A DNA stretch of 10,310 bases from an uncultured Ruminococcus sp. (GTDB lineage: Bacteria > Bacillota > Clostridia > Oscillospirales > Ruminococcaceae): contig CALCRR010000247.1 in assembly GCA_937894495.1 (NCBI GenBank), forward strand, positions 1-10,310, in the 5' to 3' direction. A model generated the notes under the pieces. That model had not been told where the DNA came from and did not search any database. It worked only from the letters and a program-made list of their open reading frames with translations. The position numbers and the translations under genes are program-made. Shown one piece after another: positions 5,810 through 10,310 of this stretch (position 1 is the first letter of the stretch; every line of letters begins with the position of its first letter).

Positions 5810-8800
5810 ATGCTCGAACTCAAAAACATTACCAAAGATTACCTTGCGGGTGAAAACACAGTCCATGCGCTTAAAGGCATCAATTTGCAGTTCCGCAGGT
5901 CAGAACTTGTATCTATCCTCGGTCCGTCGGGCTGTGGAAAGACTACAATGCTCAATATCATCGGCGGACTTGACCGCTATACCGATGGCGATCTTATCAT
6001 CAACGGACGTTCTACTAAGGATTTCAAGGACAGAGACTGGGACGCATACCGTAACCATTCCATAGGATTTGTTTTTCAGAGCTACAACCTGATACCTCAC
6101 CAGACTGTGCTTCAGAATGTTGAGCTTGCTCTGACGCTTTCGGGTGTTTCAAAATCGGAACGCAGGGAGAGGGCAAAAAAGGCACTTGAAGATGTAGGGC
6201 TGGGTGAACAGCTTCATAAACGCCCAAGTGAAATGTCAGGTGGTCAGATGCAGCGTGTTGCTATCGCAAGAGCTTTGGTGAACGATCCCGATATCATACT
6301 TGCTGATGAACCTACGGGAGCGCTTGATACCAAAACCGGTATCAAGATCATGGAGATACTGAAAAATGTCGCAAAAGACCGCCTTGTAATAATGGTAACT
6401 CACAACCCTGAGCTTGCTGAAAAGTATTCCACAAGGATAGTGCGAATGCTTGACGGTGTAGTGCAGGAAGACAGTATGCCGCTGACTGATAAAGAACTAC
6501 AAATGGAGGAACTCAGCGACAAAACTGTTCAGGAAGAACGTAAAACACAGGGCAAAAAGAAAAAGCCCTCAATGTCATTTGCAACATCATTTTCCCTGTC
6601 CCTGAAAAACCTGTTTACCAAAAAGGGCAGAACGATGCTTACTTCATTTGCAGGAAGTATCGGTATCATAGGTATCGCCCTGATATATGCTGTTTCTCAG
6701 GGAATGACAACATATATCGACACTGTACAGGAGGAAACGCTTTCATCTTATCCGCTGACGATCGAAAAGACAAATACCGATCTTTCCGCTATAATGGAAA
6801 CATTTATGAATATCCAAAACGGAGACAGTTCTCACGAAAAAGATGCTGTTTATCAGCGCTCTGCGGTGTATGAGATAGTCAATGCTTTCAACAGCAGTGA
6901 GGAAAATGAGAACGACCTTAAAAGTTTCAAAAGATATATCGAGCAGGAACGCTCAGATGAAAGCTCAGAGCTTGGCAAGGCGCTGAACGGTGTGCAGTAT
7001 ACCTATGATCTGAATTTACAGGTCTATACAAAAAATGTTGACGGTAATATCATACTTTCCGATGCCCAGCAGCTCATGACCGACCTCATTGCCGAGCAGA
7101 TGAATATCGACATAAGTGCCATGACACAGATGCAGAGCGCATCACCGATGATGAGCGGCGGTATGATGCAGAACAATATGAGTGTATGGCAGGAAATGCT
7201 CCCCGGCGAGGACGGAAAGCCTGTCAGCGAGCTTATTGAGAAGCAGTATGATGTTATCTACGGCTCTATGCCCAACAGCTACAATGAGATCGTGCTGGTG
7301 GTAGATAAAAACAATGAGCTGAACGATATGGCGCTGTATGCTCTCGGTATTGAGCCTAAAGAGCGCATCGACAAGATAATGACAGCAGCTATGGAAGGTA
7401 CAGAGCTTGAAAGCTCAGCTGATATGAAGTGGAGCTACGAGGATATATGCAAAATGGAGTTCCGCACAGTGCTTAGTTCTGACTGCTACAGCTATGACAG
7501 TGAAACGGGACTATATCATGATCTGAGAGACAGCGACACAGGTCTTGCATATCTCTACGATAACGGTATCCCCTTGAAAGTAACAGGTATCATCAGACCG
7601 AAAGAAGACGCTGTTGGGCAGATGCTGACAGGCTCTATCGGATATACAAGTATGCTGACGGAATATGTGATAGCTCACTCTGCCGAGTCTGAGATCGTAA
7701 AGGCGCAGCAGGCAAGCCCCGATAAAGATATAATCAGCGGTCTGATGTTTAGGTCTGCTTCATCTGACATGACTGACAGCGAAAAGAAAGAGGATTTCAA
7801 GGCATACATCAACAGTCTTAGTGACAAGGAAAAAATGACTGCTTATGTTAAGATAATGAGCATACCCCCGGAGGAGGTTCTTGAACAAAGTATAGCTTCC
7901 GCCATGGAGGGTGTCAAGCGTGAGGATATGGAGAAAGCGCTCACACAGGCGCTTACTGCACAGATGAGCATGAGTGAAAGCGATGTCAGCGATTATCTAA
8001 GCAAAATGGCAGACGATGAGATAACCGAAATGTACACCATGATCGTATCTGAACAGATCAAAGCACAGTATGCAGAACAGGCAATGTCCGAACTTGCAAA
8101 AATGAAGCCCGAAGAGATGACAGCGGGTCTGGAAGCGCTTATGGACAGTCTGACTGACACGCAGGGTTCTGTTTATTATGATGAGCTGATAGAGTTTTCA
8201 AGCAGTACCTATGAGGATAATCTGATAGAGCTGGGCTGCCTTGACCTCGATGAGCCTGCAAGCATAAATCTTTACGCTTCTTCCTTTGAGAACAAAGATG
8301 TAATCACCGATGCAATAAAAGATTACAATAAAGGTAAAGACGAGCTTGATCAGATAAAATACACCGACTATGTAGGGCTTATGATGTCAAGCGTTACGAC
8401 TATCATCAATGCAATAACCTATGTGCTGATCGCATTTGTCAGCATCTCGCTGATAGTTTCCTCTATCATGATAGGTGTTATCACACTGATCTCGGTACAG
8501 GAGAGAACAAAGGAGATAGGCATTCTTCGTGCGATAGGTGCTTCAAAGAAAAATGTCAGCAATATGTTCAATGCTGAAACGATGCTGATAGGTTTTGCAT
8601 CAGGATTGCTTGGCACAGCAATTACATATCTGCTGTGTATCCCCATAAATGCGATAATTGAGCATCTTACAGGTATTGCAAATCTGAAAGCATTCCTGCC
8701 CGTCCCCGTTGCTATTGTCCTTATCTTAATAAGCATCTGCCTGACACTTATCTCAGGATTCATACCGTCAAGAAGTGCTGCCAAGAAAGACCCGGTTGTG

Positions 8801-8818
8801 GCTCTGAGGACAGAGTAA
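5810..8818 (+). CDS. Fused ABC transporter ATPase/permease (MacB/FtsX type)
   Basis: Encodes 1002 residues. The N-terminal LolD/MacB-like ATPase (about 1-225) has Walker A GPSGCGKT (38-45), Q-loop Gln90, signature SGGQM (143-147), Walker B DIILADE (161-167) and H-loop His198. A basic linker (245-275) leads to TM1 (about 279-299). A very large extracytoplasmic domain follows (about 300-860), then three more helices (about 866-893, 923-947, 965-985) with the FtsX-type ERTKEIGILRAIGAS (898-912). MacB-type proteins use ATP in the cytoplasm to move an external domain, driving peptide or lipoprotein transport or mechanical signalling. They act as dimers, so one gene may suffice. The external domain is longer than in classical MacB and contains a Met-rich stretch (9 Met in 431-463). 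The start has GGAGA 6-7 nt upstream. The substrate is unknown; the shared operator suggests induction by the neighbouring two-component system. Confidence 0.92.
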   Translation: MLELKNITKDYLAGENTVHALKGINLQFRRSELVSILGPSGCGKTTMLNIIGGLDRYTDGDLIINGRSTKDFKDRDWDAYRNHSIGFVFQSYNLIPHQTVLQNVELALTLSGVSKSERRERAKKALEDVGLGEQLHKRPSEMSGGQMQRVAIARALVNDPDIILADEPTGALDTKTGIKIMEILKNVAKDRLVIMVTHNPELAEKYSTRIVRMLDGVVQEDSMPLTDKELQMEELSDKTVQEERKTQGKKKKPSMSFATSFSLSLKNLFTKKGRTMLTSFAGSIGIIGIALIYAVSQGMTTYIDTVQEETLSSYPLTIEKTNTDLSAIMETFMNIQNGDSSHEKDAVYQRSAVYEIVNAFNSSEENENDLKSFKRYIEQERSDESSELGKALNGVQYTYDLNLQVYTKNVDGNIILSDAQQLMTDLIAEQMNIDISAMTQMQSASPMMSGGMMQNNMSVWQEMLPGEDGKPVSELIEKQYDVIYGSMPNSYNEIVLVVDKNNELNDMALYALGIEPKERIDKIMTAAMEGTELESSADMKWSYEDICKMEFRTVLSSDCYSYDSETGLYHDLRDSDTGLAYLYDNGIPLKVTGIIRPKEDAVGQMLTGSIGYTSMLTEYVIAHSAESEIVKAQQASPDKDIISGLMFRSASSDMTDSEKKEDFKAYINSLSDKEKMTAYVKIMSIPPEEVLEQSIASAMEGVKREDMEKALTQALTAQMSMSESDVSDYLSKMADDEITEMYTMIVSEQIKAQYAEQAMSELAKMKPEEMTAGLEALMDSLTDTQGSVYYDELIEFSSSTYEDNLIELGCLDLDEPASINLYASSFENKDVITDAIKDYNKGKDELDQIKYTDYVGLMMSSVTTIINAITYVLIAFVSISLIVSSIMIGVITLISVQERTKEIGILRAIGASKKNVSNMFNAETMLIGFASGLLGTAITYLLCIPINAIIEHLTGIANLKAFLPVPVAIVLILISICLTLISGFIPSRSAAKKDPVVALRTE

Positions 8819-8828
8819 CAAGGTTACT

Positions 8829-8906
8829 ATGAATGAGAGAAATTATGATTTGATCGAACTGCTGATATACCTTATAATGTTAGGCATTTTAGCGGCGGAA
8901 ATATAA
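8829..8906 (+). CDS. Possible 25-residue hydrophobic peptide
   Basis: A 25-codon frame starts 10 bases after the ABC transporter stop, with a weak AAGG 5 nt upstream. The peptide has a charged N-terminus (MNERNYD) followed by an uninterrupted hydrophobic stretch, which would give a single membrane helix. Against it, the frame contains a near-consensus promoter (8850-8878), so the DNA may be regulatory rather than coding. The ribosome binding site also falls in a small hairpin AGTAAC-AAG-GTTACT (8814-8828). Only conservation in relatives could settle it. Confidence 0.25.
   Translation: MNERNYDLIELLIYLIMLGILAAEI
8850..8878 (+). promoter_or_regulatory. Sigma-A-like promoter for the small protein/flavodoxin pair
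   Basis: TTGATC (4/6 of the -35 consensus) and a perfect TATAAT (8873-8878) are separated by the ideal 17 bp. The predicted start is near 8885, giving a leader of about 115 nt that contains the stable hairpin at 8935-8985. No terminator separates this region from the ABC gene, so some read-through is also likely. Confidence 0.6.
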
Positions 8907-8934
8907 AATAGCTACGCTTTACCCGATCTTAAAC

Positions 8935-8994
8935 GGTTTTCCGGTGGGGACAGGCTTGACCTCCTTGTCTGCCCCTCGGAATACCAAGAAAGGA
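8935..8994 (+). promoter_or_regulatory. Structured leader RNA with possible ribosome-site-sequestering pseudoknot
   Basis: GGTTTTCCG (8935-8943) pairs with CGGAATACC (8977-8985) with one T-T mismatch. Inside it, GGGG (8946-8949) pairs with CCCC (8972-8975), then CAGGC (8951-8955) with GTCTG-type partners (8967-8971), leaving an 11-nt loop. The loop contains TCCTT (8962-8966), complementary to AAGGA (8990-8994), the ribosome binding site of the 34-residue gene. There is no T-run after the stem, so it is not an ordinary terminator. I do not recognise a known riboswitch class. A regulatory role is inferred. Confidence 0.5.
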
Positions 8995-8999
8995 ATGAA

Positions 9000-9104
9000 A
9001 TGATAATGAGAAGAAGATATTTTATTATTAAGGATTGGCAGATACTGCTTGCGGCTGTTGTAGGGTTTATTATCTATAAAAAGAAAAGGAATGTGAAGTC
9101 ATGA
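9000..9104 (+). CDS. 34-residue single-helix membrane protein
   Basis: Starts at ATG 9000 with AAGGA 5 nt upstream; a second in-frame ATG at 9006 is an alternative. The peptide has a basic N-terminus (RRRY), one hydrophobic helix (about 15-24, LLAAVVGFII) and a basic C-terminus (KKKRNVK). Its TGA overlaps the ATG of the flavodoxin gene (ATGA), which implies translational coupling. I know of no named family. It might anchor or assist the flavodoxin, but that is only inference. A coding role is supported by the ribosome site, the overlap and the membrane-helix pattern. Confidence 0.55.
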   Translation: MIMRRRYFIIKDWQILLAAVVGFIIYKKKRNVKS

Positions 9105-9598
9105 GATATGCTGTTGTGTATGTATCCGATACAGGAAACACTAAGATGATCGCAGAAGAAATATTTGTTGCCCTTCCCGAAGGAGAAAAGAAGATCGTAG
9201 ACCTAAAGAAAGATGCTTTCCCCGATGCTGACCTGTATTTTATCGGCTTTCCTGTGAAATACAACTATTGCAGTGCGCTGATAACGGATATACTTGAGTA
9301 CCTGAATGATAAAGAACTTGCCTTCTTTTCAACTTGCGGTCTTTCTCCGACGGAAGAGTATAAAAAGATGATATTCAAGAATATCCAGCCGTGGATCAAT
9401 GAAAGCTGTACTGTAAGAGGTTATTTTCTGTGTCAGGGAAAGTCTGTCGATAGTTACAAAGAAAGTTTAAGAGACAATGATGCTGTTGTAAAGGAGGCTT
9501 TTGAAAGGATTGTCAGTGCAGGTGATACACATCCTGATGATAGAGATTTGGACAGTGTATTCAGTTTTGCAGAGAACATAATAAAGAGAGAGACATAG
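9101..9598 (+). CDS. Flavodoxin-family protein (PF12641-like)
   Basis: Encodes 165 residues, soluble, with a flavodoxin fold that binds FMN. The phosphate-binding loop is SDTGNTK at 9-15, directly after the first beta strand. DADLYFIGFPVKYNY (42-56) is the second strand and flavin-contact loop, and AFFSTCG (74-80) is the third. GYFLCQGK (107-114) matches the end of the Flavodoxin_3 type domain seen in many anaerobic Firmicutes. Proteins of this kind serve as low-potential electron carriers or as flavin reductase-like partners; the redox partner is not in the window. The start has AAGGA about 10 nt upstream and overlaps the preceding small gene by four bases. No clear terminator follows it. 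Confidence 0.85.
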   Translation: MRYAVVYVSDTGNTKMIAEEIFVALPEGEKKIVDLKKDAFPDADLYFIGFPVKYNYCSALITDILEYLNDKELAFFSTCGLSPTEEYKKMIFKNIQPWINESCTVRGYFLCQGKSVDSYKESLRDNDAVVKEAFERIVSAGDTHPDDRDLDSVFSFAENIIKRET

Positions 9599-9620
9599 GA
9601 ATGAACAGAAAGGAAACGTA

Positions 9621-9650
9621 TTGCATCAGAACTTGCGAATAATGTACAAT
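9621..9650 (+). promoter_or_regulatory. Candidate promoter of the glycosyltransferase gene
   Basis: TTGCAT (9621-9626) and TACAAT (9645-9650, 5/6 match) are 18 bp apart. The predicted start is near 9657, about 33 nt before the glycosyltransferase ATG. This suggests the glycosyltransferase is a separate transcription unit. Confidence 0.4.
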
Positions 9651-9689
9651 GATGTCTCATCTAAAAATAAAAAAACGAGGAGACAAATT

Positions 9690-10310
9690 ATGAGCGGATC
9701 CCAAATCATCGACCTTCTGTTTACAGCAGATCGAAACTATGTGAATTATATTGCTATCGTATTAAAATCATTGCAAATCAATGATTTTGAAGTACAATAC
9801 AGAGTCCACCTGATCCATGACGATCTGAATACAGAACAACAGCTAAAATTTCAATATGATTGCATCTCACTTGGCTATGAAGCATTTACCTATCAGGTGA
9901 ACGATGCTGTTCTACTGAGTGCTCCTGTTAATAAGCATTACGCTCCGGCGATGTATTATCGTCTGCTTGCAGGAGAAATATTACCCGATTCTGTAAAAAA
10001 AGTGATATATCTGGATCCCGATCTGCTTATTATCAATCCTCTGCATCCTTTGTGGGAGATCAATATGGATCAAGCAGTTTTTTTGGCAGCTTCTCATACA
10101 GAGGAAATTGAGATCATTGATAATTTTAATCGACTTCGTCTGAACACATCATCCTCATACTTCAATACTGGTGTTATGGTGATTGATCTGGAAAAGATGC
10201 GACAGGTTGTACAAAAAAAGGATATTTACGATTTTATAGACAAGAATGCAATGAAATTGCTCCTTCCAGATCAGGATGTGTTTAATGCATTGTACGGTCA
10301 TCTTTCAAAT
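9690..10310 (+). CDS. Glycosyltransferase family 8 protein (3' end off window)
   Basis: Open from ATG 9690 to the end of the window, 207 residues visible, with a strong GAGGAG 8-9 nt upstream. The text has the GT-A fold of retaining family 8 enzymes (PF01501), which transfer glucose or galactose from nucleotide sugars. It begins with the first strand IDLLFTADRNYV (7-18). AMYYRLLAGEILP (87-99) comes next, followed by the metal-binding DxD as YLDPD (107-111, Asp109/Asp111). Then come YFNTGVMVIDL (157-167) and LPDQDVFN (192-199), the acceptor-side motif. Related enzymes decorate lipopolysaccharide, teichoic acid or surface glycans. The acceptor here cannot be deduced. The C-terminal part lies beyond the window, so intactness is unknown. 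Confidence 0.9.
   Translation, partial: MSGSQIIDLLFTADRNYVNYIAIVLKSLQINDFEVQYRVHLIHDDLNTEQQLKFQYDCISLGYEAFTYQVNDAVLLSAPVNKHYAPAMYYRLLAGEILPDSVKKVIYLDPDLLIINPLHPLWEINMDQAVFLAASHTEEIEIIDNFNRLRLNTSSSYFNTGVMVIDLEKMRQVVQKKDIYDFIDKNAMKLLLPDQDVFNALYGHLSN

Noticed and set aside
8419..8784. Minus-strand frame of 121 codons
   Set aside because: Shadow of the C-terminal transmembrane part of the ABC permease on the other strand; no ribosome binding site of note.
8814..8828. Perfect 6-bp hairpin AGTAAC-AAG-GTTACT over the ABC stop codon, considered as a terminator
   Set aside because: The stem is short and AT-rich and no T-run follows, so it is unlikely to stop transcription.
9601..9642. 13-codon frame after the flavodoxin (starts MNRKETYC)
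   Set aside because: Too short, overlaps the candidate glycosyltransferase promoter and has only a weak purine-rich site before it.

Overview
The window looks like chromosomal DNA of a moderate- to low-GC anaerobic Firmicute, most likely Ruminococcus or a close Oscillospirales relative. This is judged from codon use, AGGAGG-type ribosome binding sites, and families common in that group: a large serine recombinase, a DUF6809-like small protein, a PF06541-type membrane protein, and a very large fused ABC ATPase/permease. The genus is inference, because no rRNA or other marker is present.

Layout. (1) 1-1280: the C-terminal part of a large serine recombinase, its terminator, then a 76-residue DUF6809-like gene with its own terminator. 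This is probably the edge of a mobile element. (2) 5150 down to 1376, minus strand: a tightly packed five-gene set. In order of transcription it encodes a TVP38/DedA-like membrane protein, an OmpR-type response regulator, a sensor kinase with almost no extracellular part, an M50 (site-2-protease-like) membrane metalloprotease, and a PF06541-family membrane protein. It ends in a terminator hairpin whose loop contains the last stop codon. (3) 5382-8818, plus strand, divergent from the first set: a two-helix membrane protein with a C-terminal zinc ribbon, then a 1002-residue MacB/FtsX-type ABC transporter with ATPase and permease in one chain. (4) 8819-9598, plus strand: a good sigma-A-like promoter, a long stable leader hairpin, a 34-residue single-helix protein, and a flavodoxin-fold protein that overlaps it by ATGA. 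(5) 9690-10310: the start of a family 8 glycosyltransferase that runs off the window.

How it may work together. The 230-bp divergent region between the two main operons carries six TTGAG boxes in strict 11-bp register, three facing each way and symmetric about position 5214.5. An 11-bp head-to-tail repeat is the usual operator pattern of OmpR/PhoB-family regulators, and one such regulator is encoded in the leftward operon. The outer box on each side lies exactly 10 bp upstream of a -10-like hexamer. My inference is that the two-component system controls both its own operon and the ABC transporter operon from one shared operator. The whole would be a cell-envelope sensing and response unit: kinase, regulator, membrane protease, lipid- or membrane-related proteins and a MacB-like pump or mechanotransmitter.

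Two leader RNAs deserve attention. One is a terminator-like long-range stem between the shared operator and the zinc-ribbon gene (5288-5368). The other is a stable hairpin at 8935-8985 whose loop can pair with the ribosome binding site of the 34-residue gene.
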